DNA of 64,000 nucleotides, from the NCBI RefSeq assembly GCF_000426825.1, contig NZ_AUGC01000011.1, forward strand, positions 1-64,000, written 5' to 3'. The DNA is from Thermonema rossianum DSM 10300. Its GTDB lineage: Bacteria > Bacteroidota > Bacteroidia > Cytophagales > Thermonemataceae. The notes under the pieces were generated by a model. The model did no database searches, was not told the DNA's origin, and worked only from the letters and a program-made list of their open reading frames with translations. Every line of letters starts with the position of its first letter. Positions within the stretch are counted from its first letter, which is position 1. Below are positions 9,002 through 17,337 of this stretch, in pieces. The position numbers and the translations under genes were made by a program.

Positions 9002-9778
9002 ATGTCCCGTACCTATCCTTTTTTTAACGGAAAACATGTGGTGATTACCGGTGCTGCTTCCGGTATAGGCTACGCCCTCACCAAAGCCTTACTGCCGGTG
9101 GCCGCTTCCATGCTGTTGGTAGATGTGAAGCGCGAAACACTGGAAACACTTCGCACGCAGAGTAGCCATGTACACATTTTGCAAGCCGACCTTTCGACAC
9201 GGGCAGGTTGTGAAGCCCTGCTCGAACACCTGCGTAAGGCATCCCGGGCGCCCGATGTGGTATTTTTAAATGCGGGGGTTGCTCTTTATGGACGTTTCGA
9301 TGCACCCGGTTGGCAACAAATAGAGTCGCTTTTGATGCTCAATGCCGGCGGCGTGATGTATATGAGTGGACAGCTGTTGCGGCTTTTTCCCGAGGTCAGG
9401 TTGTGCATCACGGCTTCTTCCATGGCTTTTTTGGGTATTCCGGGCTATGCCCTGTATGCAGCGACCAAGGCAGCTTTGCACCGCTGGGCGCAAACACTGT
9501 GGGCAGAGGGTGAGCGCCGCCTCACGCTGGTGTATCCCATAGCCACGCGCACGCGCTTTTTCAATGCGGCTCAAAGCCCCTTGCTTTTTCCCAACCAAAG
9601 TGCCACACAGGTGGTTAAAGCTATATTGCGGGGGATAAGCCGGGGGAAAAGGCGGATTTTCCCTTCAAGGCTTTTTTATTGCATCACAATCCCCGTATTT
9701 TTGTACGAATTTTTTATGCGCTTATATACCGCCTATGCGCGGCGGCTCTTAAATCAAAGAACATTGAAAAAACAATGA
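9002..9778 (+). CDS. Short-chain dehydrogenase/reductase
   Basis: 258 aa. NAD(P)-dependent oxidoreductase with the Rossmann motif TGAASGIG near residue 16, a NAG-type motif (FLNAGVALYG) near residue 95, catalytic Ser in TASSMAF and the YxxxK pair in YALYAATKAALH. The C-terminal part is hydrophobic with basic residues, which could mean membrane association. The stop overlaps the next start as ATGA, so the two genes are probably translationally coupled. Substrate unknown. Confidence 0.9.
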   Translation: MSRTYPFFNGKHVVITGAASGIGYALTKALLPVAASMLLVDVKRETLETLRTQSSHVHILQADLSTRAGCEALLEHLRKASRAPDVVFLNAGVALYGRFDAPGWQQIESLLMLNAGGVMYMSGQLLRLFPEVRLCITASSMAFLGIPGYALYAATKAALHRWAQTLWAEGERRLTLVYPIATRTRFFNAAQSPLLFPNQSATQVVKAILRGISRGKRRIFPSRLFYCITIPVFLYEFFMRLYTAYARRLLNQRTLKKQ

Positions 9779-10296
9779 TTGGAATTGTTGTAGGAACCAA
9801 CCGCAAAGAAGCCGTTTCGGAACAGGTAGCCGCCTATTATGCCGCCTTGCTGAATGAGAGAGGACAAACTGCCGATATTATACGCTTGACCGAACTGCCG
9901 CCTGATTTTATTGCAACGGCACTTTATGAGCATGCAGGCAAGAACGAGCAATTCAACCGTGTGCGTGACCGCTTATTGGCTGCTTCCCGCTTGGTGTTCA
10001 TCGTGCCCGAATACAACGGCTCTTTTCCCGGTGTATTGAAGGCTTTTTTGGACGGCTTCCCTTATCCCAGTGGCTTGGAAGGCAAGCGCATTGCATTGGT
10101 AGGTGTCTCTACCGGCATACAAGGGGGCGCTTTGGCGCTCAGTCACCTGAACGATATTTTTTCATACCTGCATGCCGACGTGGTAGGGGTCAGGGTAAAG
10201 TTGATGCAGATAGACCGGTACTTGCAAGAAGGAAAGATTACCCATCCGTTTTATAACCAACTGTTGAGCATGCAAATCGATGCCTTGCTGCGCTAA
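9775..10296 (+). CDS. NADPH-dependent FMN reductase family protein
   Basis: 173 aa. A flavodoxin-like fold: VVGTNRKEAVSEQVA near the N-terminus binds the FMN phosphate, and VPEYNGSFPGVLKAFLDGF is the family hallmark. It reduces free or bound flavin with NADPH. The ATG at 9775 overlaps the SDR stop by 4 bases. A longer reading frame to 9679 lies inside the SDR gene and is not supported. Confidence 0.9.
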   Translation: MIGIVVGTNRKEAVSEQVAAYYAALLNERGQTADIIRLTELPPDFIATALYEHAGKNEQFNRVRDRLLAASRLVFIVPEYNGSFPGVLKAFLDGFPYPSGLEGKRIALVGVSTGIQGGALALSHLNDIFSYLHADVVGVRVKLMQIDRYLQEGKITHPFYNQLLSMQIDALLR

Positions 10297-10375
10297 ATTT
10301 GTACTTCCTTACGAAGTTGCGTAACTTCGCATCCCATAGTGGTAGAAATACAACCTTCATAAGCATATAACCATT

Positions 10376-12013
10376 ATGGGCACGCAAACAAAATACATCT
10401 TCGTAACCGGTGGCGTTACTTCTTCCTTAGGCAAAGGCATCATTGCTTCTTCTTTGGCGAAACTGCTGCAAGCACGCGGCTTCTCGGTGACCATTCAAAA
10501 GTTCGACCCCTACATCAACGTGGACCCGGGCACGCTCAACCCCTATGAGCATGGCGAGTGCTACGTGACCGACGACGGTGCCGAGACAGACCTGGACTTG
10601 GGGCATTACGAGCGTTTTTTGAATATCCCTACTTCGCAAGCCAACAACGTGACGACAGGGCGCATTTACCATTCGGTCATTACCAAAGAGCGCCAAGGGG
10701 CTTATTTAGGCAAAACCGTGCAGGTGGTGCCTCATATTACCGATGAAATCAAAGCCAACTTCCGTAAGCTTGCCGAAACGGGCAATTACGATATCATCAT
10801 TACCGAAATAGGGGGCTGTGTAGGCGACATCGAGTCGCTTCCTTTTTTGGAAGCACTGCGTCAGTTCCGTTGGGAGGTAGGTGCCAACAACTCGCTGGTT
10901 GTGCATCTTACTTTGGTGCCTTATTTGAAATCGGCGGGCGAATTAAAAACCAAACCCACACAGCACTCGGTCAAAGAACTGCTGCAAACAGGTATTCAGC
11001 CCGATATACTCGTCTGCCGCACAGAATATCCCCTTCCTGCCGAAATACGAAAAAAAATAGCCCTGTTCTGTAATGTGAATATCAATTCGGTGATTGAAGC
11101 CATCGACGCCGATACCATATATGATGTGCCCTTGTTGATGCTGAAGGAAAAACTCGATGAGCGGGCGCTCATCAAACTCAAGCTGCCCCACAAGCGCGAG
11201 CCCGACATGGAAGCATGGAAACAGTTTTTGGGCAAGCTGAAAAACCCCACTTCTTCGGTCAACATAGGTTTGGTGGGTAAGTATGTAGAGCTGCACGATG
11301 CCTATAAATCCATTGTAGAAGCTTTCGTACATGCCGGCGCGTACAATGAGTGCAAAGTGAACATCCGCTGGGTGCAGTCAGACCACCTCACCGAAGAAAA
11401 TATAGAAAGCAAGCTGTCCGGCTTGGACGGCATCCTGGTAGCACCGGGCTTTGGCGAGCGGGGCATCGAAGGCAAGGTATTGGCAGTGCGCTATGCCCGC
11501 GAAAACAAAGTGCCTTTTTTTGGTATCTGTTTGGGAATGCAATGTGCCGTGGTGGAATTTGCCCGTCATGTGGCAGGCTTGGAAGGCGCCCACACCACGG
11601 AGGTAAACCCCGAAACGCCTCATCCGGTGATTCACCTGATGGAAGAACAAAAGCATATTCAGGACAAAGGGGGAACCATGCGCTTGGGAGCCTATCCTTG
11701 CGTGCTGGAGAAAGGCTCCAAAGCCTATCAGGCATACGGCAAAACAAAAATCAGTGAGCGCCACCGCCACCGCTATGAGTTCAATAATGAATACCGTGAA
11801 TTGTTTGAAAAACACGGTATGCGTGCAACCGGCATCAACCCCGACAAGAACCTGGTAGAAATCGTGGAGATAGAAGACCACCCTTGGTTTGTGGCTGTGC
11901 AGTTTCATCCCGAATTGAAAAGCACGGTGATGAACCCGCATCCGCTGTTTATGAAGTTTGTGCAGGCGGCGCGCAGCTATGCACAATCCCGCACCGGCGA
12001 GGTGCTTGCATAA
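10376..12013 (+). CDS. pyrG: CTP synthase
   Basis: 545 aa, full length. It aminates UTP to CTP using glutamine and ATP. The synthase domain starts with the P-loop-like [13 protein letters not shown] and includes [20 protein letters not shown]. The C-terminal class I amidotransferase domain (from about residue 300) contains the nucleophile in FFGICLGMQ and the His-Glu pair in VQFHPE. A terminator separates it from the convergent hom gene. Confidence 0.98.
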   Translation: MGTQTKYIFVTGGVTSSLGKGIIASSLAKLLQARGFSVTIQKFDPYINVDPGTLNPYEHGECYVTDDGAETDLDLGHYERFLNIPTSQANNVTTGRIYHSVITKERQGAYLGKTVQVVPHITDEIKANFRKLAETGNYDIIITEIGGCVGDIESLPFLEALRQFRWEVGANNSLVVHLTLVPYLKSAGELKTKPTQHSVKELLQTGIQPDILVCRTEYPLPAEIRKKIALFCNVNINSVIEAIDADTIYDVPLLMLKEKLDERALIKLKLPHKREPDMEAWKQFLGKLKNPTSSVNIGLVGKYVELHDAYKSIVEAFVHAGAYNECKVNIRWVQSDHLTEENIESKLSGLDGILVAPGFGERGIEGKVLAVRYARENKVPFFGICLGMQCAVVEFARHVAGLEGAHTTEVNPETPHPVIHLMEEQKHIQDKGGTMRLGAYPCVLEKGSKAYQAYGKTKISERHRHRYEFNNEYRELFEKHGMRATGINPDKNLVEIVEIEDHPWFVAVQFHPELKSTVMNPHPLFMKFVQAARSYAQSRTGEVLA

Positions 12014-12051
12014 AGAAGGGGATAGTATTTTCAAAGCAAGCAAGCATAAGT

Positions 12052-12101
12052 AAGAAGGCATGTCAAGCAAGGAAGACGCTTCCTTTGCCGCATGCCTTCT
12101 T
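12052..12101. terminator. Terminator between pyrG and hom
   Basis: An 11-bp outer stem (AAGAAGGCATG at 12052-12062 with CATGCCTTCTT at 12091-12101) encloses a second hairpin (GGAAG/CTTCC). TTTG-rich sequence follows on the plus strand. Its position between convergent genes suggests bidirectional use. Confidence 0.7.
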
Positions 12102-12116
12102 TGTTTGTCCCGCCTT

Positions 12117-13352
12117 CTACACAGGCAGCAGGGCGCCCGCTTGCTTCACTTTGTGTTGTGTGAGCTGTGGGTGGTGTGCCACAAAGATACCTGCGCCGGG
12201 GTGTGCCTGCAGGAAGTCGCGCACTTGGTCGTAGCGGGCATATCCTTCGAAGGCAAAGCCGCGGGCATCGCTTATATGCGCGTGCAGCTCATGAAAGGGG
12301 AAATGCGTCAGCAGCCGGCGGGCGCTGCCGTTGCCGCTTACCCACAAGGGAAGCACCTCTTCTTCATAGAAATAGCGCTTCATATTCACTTTGCCGGTGG
12401 CTACATACCCTTTCAATACGCGCGCCACGTCTGCCATCACGGCGGCACCGGTGGGGGTGCTGCCGGCGCCTTTGCCACGCAACAACTGCGGGTGGGCATG
12501 GCGTAAGCCTATTTCTATGGCATTTTCTTCCTGCTCTACGCTTGCCAGCTGGTCCTGAACAGGCAAAAGGGCAGGGAGTACAAAGGCAGTAACGCTGCCG
12601 TCGCCACGCTCATACGCTTGGGCAAGCAGCTTTATACGGTAGTCTTTTCGTGCGCAGTAGCCGGTAGTCAGCGGGTCGAGGCGGTGAATGCCCTCGCGTA
12701 AAAGCCGCTCCGGCGATACCTCTATGCCAAAGGCATGATGCAGCAAGATGCTGAGTTTATAGCCGGCATCGAAGCCTTCAACATCCAAGGTGGGGTCCGA
12801 TTCGGCAAACCCCAAGGCTTGCGCCTCCTGCAGGGCAGCTTCGTAGGCAACCCCTTCGTTGTGCATCTTGCTGAGGATAAAGTTGGTAGAGCCGTTGATG
12901 ATGCCGCGCAACCATTCGATGTGGTCATAGCGGTAATAGTGTTGCAGCAGCTGCAGGATGGGTATGCTTCCGGCTACGGCTGCCTCATAAAGGAAGGCGC
13001 GTTGCCGGCTGCTTGCCAAGGCACGCAATTCGCGTCCGTAAAGCGCCACCATCTTTTTATTGGCACTGACCACATGCTTGCCCGACTGTAATGCCGTTTT
13101 GGCAATAAGATAAGCCGCCTCGGCATCATCAATAGCCTCCACTACCAAACTGATGGCAGGGTCGTTGAGTATGTCTTGTGCTTGAAAATAAAATTTGCCG
13201 GTAGCAATGGGACGCTCTTTGTTGGGGTTCTTTACTACTATCTTGCGTATTTGAGCCTGTATTTCACTTTGTTGCTCCTGAAAGATACGGTAAAACCCTT
13301 GCCCCACGCAACCAAAACCAAACAATCCAATTTGAACAGGAATATCACTCAT
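12117..13352 (-). CDS. hom: Homoserine dehydrogenase
   Basis: 411 aa. It reduces aspartate semialdehyde to homoserine, the branch-point precursor of methionine and threonine. The Rossmann motif GLFGFGCVGQGF is at residue 8. The catalytic domain includes AVAGSIPILQLL and GIINGSTNFIL, and the conserved TLDVEGFDAGYKLSILLHHAFG. It is monofunctional, with no aspartokinase domain. I see no clear ACT domain in the last 80 residues. It is the last gene after metY and metX, so it probably feeds the methionine branch and shares the SAM-responsive leader. Confidence 0.95.
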   Translation of the reverse strand: MSDIPVQIGLFGFGCVGQGFYRIFQEQQSEIQAQIRKIVVKNPNKERPIATGKFYFQAQDILNDPAISLVVEAIDDAEAAYLIAKTALQSGKHVVSANKKMVALYGRELRALASSRQRAFLYEAAVAGSIPILQLLQHYYRYDHIEWLRGIINGSTNFILSKMHNEGVAYEAALQEAQALGFAESDPTLDVEGFDAGYKLSILLHHAFGIEVSPERLLREGIHRLDPLTTGYCARKDYRIKLLAQAYERGDGSVTAFVLPALLPVQDQLASVEQEENAIEIGLRHAHPQLLRGKGAGSTPTGAAVMADVARVLKGYVATGKVNMKRYFYEEEVLPLWVSGNGSARRLLTHFPFHELHAHISDARGFAFEGYARYDQVRDFLQAHPGAGIFVAHHPQLTQHKVKQAGALLPV

Positions 13353-13417
13353 AGCCGGTTGAATTTATAACAAAAGAAAGACATGGGTGGTAAGTGAAAA
13401 TGTAGTGGTAGCTTCAC

Positions 13418-14461
13418 CTATGACACAGGAAACAAACAACTTTCGGTTTGGGCAAAGCAATCGAAGTAAAAGCGCTCGACGGCATCCGTCTCAATCAAGA
13501 AGGCGTCGTGTCCATATACCGAATGCAAAATGCGCAAATGTGCATGAGGAATGTAGTTTGCGAGCAGTTGCTGCTCGGCAAGCGGAAACAGGATGTCGGT
13601 ACTGATGCCCAGCACCAGCACCTGCGCACGTATGCGCGCCAGCGCTGCTTCCACACCGCCCCGCCCACGTCCCACGTCGTGGCTGTCCATGGCTTTCGAC
13701 AACCACCAATAACTGAACGCATGGAAGCGTTCACGCAACTTCTTGCCTTGATACTTTTGATAGGAGGCAGCCCGGAAGTTGCCTGTGGGAGGGCACCCCT
13801 CTGCGTCGCTCTGCGTGAGCGCATAGGTCTGGTAGTGGCGGTAGGAAAGCATGGCACAAGCACGGGCAGCTTCCATGCCTTTGAGCCCGGCACCGGGCGT
13901 GCGTTGCCCCCAGCTGCTGTCGGCTTCTATAGCCATGCGTTGCGCTTCATTGAAAGCAATGCCCCAAGGAGAATGGCGGGCATTGCAGGCAATCAAATAA
14001 GCCGAATCGAACAGCTCAGGGGCTTCTATCAGCCATTCGAGTGCCTGTTGCCCACCCATAGACCCCCCAATAAGGCAGCGAATGCGGCGGATGCCCAAGT
14101 GGCGGCGCAGCAACTCGAATCCCCGCATAATATCCCGGTTGGTAAGTACAGGAAAGTCATAATAGTAAGGTGTGCCGGTTGAAGGATTGGGAGACAGCGG
14201 GTTGGTCGAGCCGTAGCACGAGCCAAGCATATTGGCGCAAACGATAAATTGCCGGCTTGGGTCGAGCAGGCGCCCTTTGCCAAAGAGCCCTGCCCACCAA
14301 CGGTCAACGTCTGCGCTGCCCGTGAGGGCGTGGCATACCCACACCACATTGTCGGCGTTTGCATTCAGCTGCCCGTAGGTGCGGTATGCCAGCGTAAGCC
14401 CCTCGAGGGTATCGCCACACTCGGTAATAAAAGGTGCTTGATATTGGAAGGTCTTTAACAT
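13418..14461 (-). CDS. metX: Homoserine O-acetyltransferase
   Basis: 347 aa. An alpha/beta-hydrolase-fold enzyme that acetylates homoserine to O-acetylhomoserine, the substrate of the upstream MetY. The nucleophile is in IGGSMGGQQALEW, the acidic residue in STDILFPLAEQQ and the catalytic His in YGHDAFLIE. CHALTGSAD near residue 44 is also typical. It starts 4 bases after the metY stop, and hom begins 65 bases after its own end. Confidence 0.96.
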   Translation of the reverse strand: MLKTFQYQAPFITECGDTLEGLTLAYRTYGQLNANADNVVWVCHALTGSADVDRWWAGLFGKGRLLDPSRQFIVCANMLGSCYGSTNPLSPNPSTGTPYYYDFPVLTNRDIMRGFELLRRHLGIRRIRCLIGGSMGGQQALEWLIEAPELFDSAYLIACNARHSPWGIAFNEAQRMAIEADSSWGQRTPGAGLKGMEAARACAMLSYRHYQTYALTQSDAEGCPPTGNFRAASYQKYQGKKLRERFHAFSYWWLSKAMDSHDVGRGRGGVEAALARIRAQVLVLGISTDILFPLAEQQLLANYIPHAHLRILHSVYGHDAFLIETDAVERFYFDCFAQTESCLFPVS

Positions 14462-14465
14462 GCTT

Positions 14466-15829
<1,364 letters not shown>

Positions 15830-15858
15830 ATGCTATTTGATAATAACAATGCTCTGTT

Positions 15859-15878
15859 ATGCAGTATATTTACTGCAT
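15859..15878 (-). other. Leader hairpin between the metY leader ORF and metY
   Basis: ATGCAGTA and TACTGCAT form an 8-bp stem with a 4-nt loop. Its 5' arm on the minus strand is part of an 11-nt direct repeat (GCATGATGCAG, plus-strand 15874-15884) also found in the leader ORF (15941-15951). The 3' arm could therefore pair with either copy. No T-tract follows. Confidence 0.5.
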
Positions 15879-15884
15879 CATGCC

Positions 15885-15919
15885 TAAGGGGGTAAGATGC
15901 GATAAGAGGGGGAGGTTGA
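15885..15919 (-). promoter_or_regulatory. C-rich, G-poor tract after the leader ORF (possible Rho loading site)
   Basis: On the minus strand these 35 bases directly follow the leader-ORF stop codon and contain 17 C and only 1 G, with two runs of five C. This is the composition of a rut site. The role in Rho-dependent attenuation is inferred. Confidence 0.4.
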
Positions 15920-16036
15920 CTACATACAACAACAGCACATCTGCATCATGCGGAAGCGGGGAGAGGCATGAAGATGCTTGCTTGCAAGAGCTGCGAAAGA
16001 GTGTTTGTGTTGAGTGTGTTTGTTGATAAGAAACAT
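15920..16036 (-). CDS. Met/Cys-terminated leader peptide of the metY unit
   Basis: A 38-codon ORF (ATG at 16034-16036, TAG at 15920-15922) lies between the SAM riboswitch and metY. It begins MFLINKHTQHKHS and ends MMQMCCCCM: codons 30-38 contain four Met and four Cys. The start is 9 bases after the 3' strand of riboswitch helix P1, preceded by GGAAAAG, a possible ribosome site. Placement and codon content match an amino-acid-responsive attenuation peptide. The function is inferred and I know no named family. A longer overlapping frame from 16121 crosses the aptamer and is rejected. Confidence 0.65.
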   Translation of the reverse strand: MFLINKHTQHKHSFAALASKHLHASPRFRMMQMCCCCM

Positions 16037-16045
16037 GACTTTTCC

Positions 16046-16154
16046 GGTTTATATTTCCTAAATGACCTTCATTTAGGCGGGATTTGGCACCTTGCCGTGC
16101 GGCAGGTTGCCAGCGCTTCACAGAGCCCGTTCTCTCTGCGCTTCTCTATAAACC
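16046..16154 (-). ncRNA. SAM-I riboswitch aptamer (S-box) controlling metY
   Basis: On the minus strand all four helices can be drawn. P1 is GGTTTATA/TATAAACC (8 bp). P2 is GCGC/GCGC with inner CAGAG/CTCTG. P3 is built from GGCAACCTGCCG and CGGCAAGGTGCC. P4 is CCTAAATG/CATTTAGG. The conserved core strings GTGAAGCGC, GGCAACC and GGTGCCAAATCC match the SAM-I clan. It binds S-adenosylmethionine and should repress the metY-metX-hom unit. The helix P1 3' strand lies next to the leader-ORF start. Confidence 0.9.
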
Positions 16155-16224
16155 TTTTACTTTCGTGAAAAAGTAAAAGTAAGAGGTTCGATGCTGCAAT
16201 GATAAATAAGCTTTCTGACTTGTG

Positions 16225-16232
16225 CAAATTTA
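16225..16232 (-). promoter_or_regulatory. Candidate -7 element of the metY leader
   Basis: The minus strand reads TAAATTTG, a match to the Bacteroidota -7 consensus TAnnTTTG, about 70 bases before the riboswitch. No good TTG -33 element is visible. A 10-bp hairpin (16154-16179) lies between it and the aptamer. Confidence 0.5.
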
Positions 16233-16272
16233 TTTTAAAAAAATCGCTTTACCTTGTGGGTAAGTTGCCCGT

Positions 16273-17010
16273 TTACCGCCAGTCATAGGTGAATAATACA
16301 GTACGACTTTCTGGTTCGTAAAATGTTAAAATAGCGTCGGCGCCATGTCCACAATAGTGATAGCCGGCAACTTCTGCAACGAGAAAAAAATGGTTGCCCT
16401 TATAGGAAATTGAAATTCCATCGCTGGGCAGGTTTTCCCCGGCAGTTTCGTGAAAAAACATATCAAAGGCGGGAGGAGGGAGAGCGCTGTCCGTCCAATT
16501 TCCGTAGTGAATCTCTCCGCCCAGTCTGTCGATAAAATCTTGCGGGTTATCTGCTTGCCATGGCAACAATTGCCCTTTGCTTTTATAGCCGGATTTTACT
16601 TTCCGGTAGGTATCCTTTACCTCTTTAATATGCTCAAGCAAGAGTTCGTCTATTTTGTCTTTATGATTATGAACAGGCGCCGATAAAAAGTAGCCTTCAT
16701 CACCTAAAAATTGATATTTATTGTCCTTTGTGAGCTCCAAGGTAAGCCAATTTTCCCCACAAAATGCATTATGGAACTCGGCTGTTTCTTCTCCTATAAA
16801 GCCTTCGTAAGGTTCTACCGGGTTGAGAATATGCACAGTAGTACCCTGTAAGTCGCTCCTTAGTAAGCCCAAGTCTATGGAAATGAGGGGCAGTAAATAA
16901 TTTTCCAGCGAAGCTTGAGCAGGTATAAATATATCTTCGGGAAAAGGAGTTAAGTCTCTTATTGGTCTTTTGATGCTTTTTCCGTGATAGTTTGCGTTCC
17001 TGTCTTCCAT
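16273..17010 (-). CDS. Hypothetical protein, unrecognised
   Basis: 245 aa, with no signal peptide or membrane segment. It is rich in acidic and aromatic residues (e.g. LGGEIHYGNWTDSALPPPAFDMFFHE, AGYHYCGHGADAILTFYEPES) and its codon use looks more A+T-rich than its neighbours. I do not recognise a family. The soluble, acidic, single-gene character would fit an immunity-type or SMI1-like protein, but no motif shows this. It lies alone between the methionine leader and the divergent TonB receptor gene. Confidence 0.7.
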   Translation of the reverse strand: MEDRNANYHGKSIKRPIRDLTPFPEDIFIPAQASLENYLLPLISIDLGLLRSDLQGTTVHILNPVEPYEGFIGEETAEFHNAFCGENWLTLELTKDNKYQFLGDEGYFLSAPVHNHKDKIDELLLEHIKEVKDTYRKVKSGYKSKGQLLPWQADNPQDFIDRLGGEIHYGNWTDSALPPPAFDMFFHETAGENLPSDGISISYKGNHFFLVAEVAGYHYCGHGADAILTFYEPESRTVLFTYDWR

Positions 17011-17337
17011 TGTTTTATTGCTGTGGTTAAGTCAATCTGAGAGGGTCCCTTTGCCCACTATCATCGGCTTTATGGGCACCCTCAATATAGTTTACACGAG
17101 AGAGCTGCAAAATATACTTTCAGTGGCTATATCCTACGAATATGCCCGATTGAAAGTTTATGTGTTAATGTTTTTCATGAGCTTTTAAGCAAGGTGCAAG
17201 AGGATAATAGTTACTTTTTTATAGACATTCATACATGAAAATATTTTCTTTTTGATAAAGCCTACTTGTCTTTCTGGTAGGCTTTCTTTTGATTTGCATC
17301 ATAATTTAAAACAAGTCTAAATAAAAATAACTTAATC
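17011..17337. promoter_or_regulatory. Divergent intergenic region with hairpin and TonB-receptor promoter
   Basis: Holds a 9-bp hairpin (AAAGCCTAC at 17257-17265 with GTAGGCTTT at 17277-17285) followed by CTTTTG. A candidate promoter for the TonB receptor overlaps it: TTG at 17266-17268 and TTGATTTG at 17289-17296, 20 bases apart. AGTCTAAATAAA at 17314-17325 repeats one half of the metY palindrome. No gene is seen in the rest. Confidence 0.45.

Noticed and set aside
10312-10329. 7-bp inverted repeat CGAAGTT/AACTTCG upstream of pyrG
   Set aside because: No T-tract, no link to a promoter, and no known pyrG attenuator in this phylum; too weak to call.
15870-16121. 83-codon minus-strand ORF across the metY leader
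   Set aside because: It starts inside the SAM riboswitch aptamer in a different frame from the better-supported Met/Cys leader ORF.
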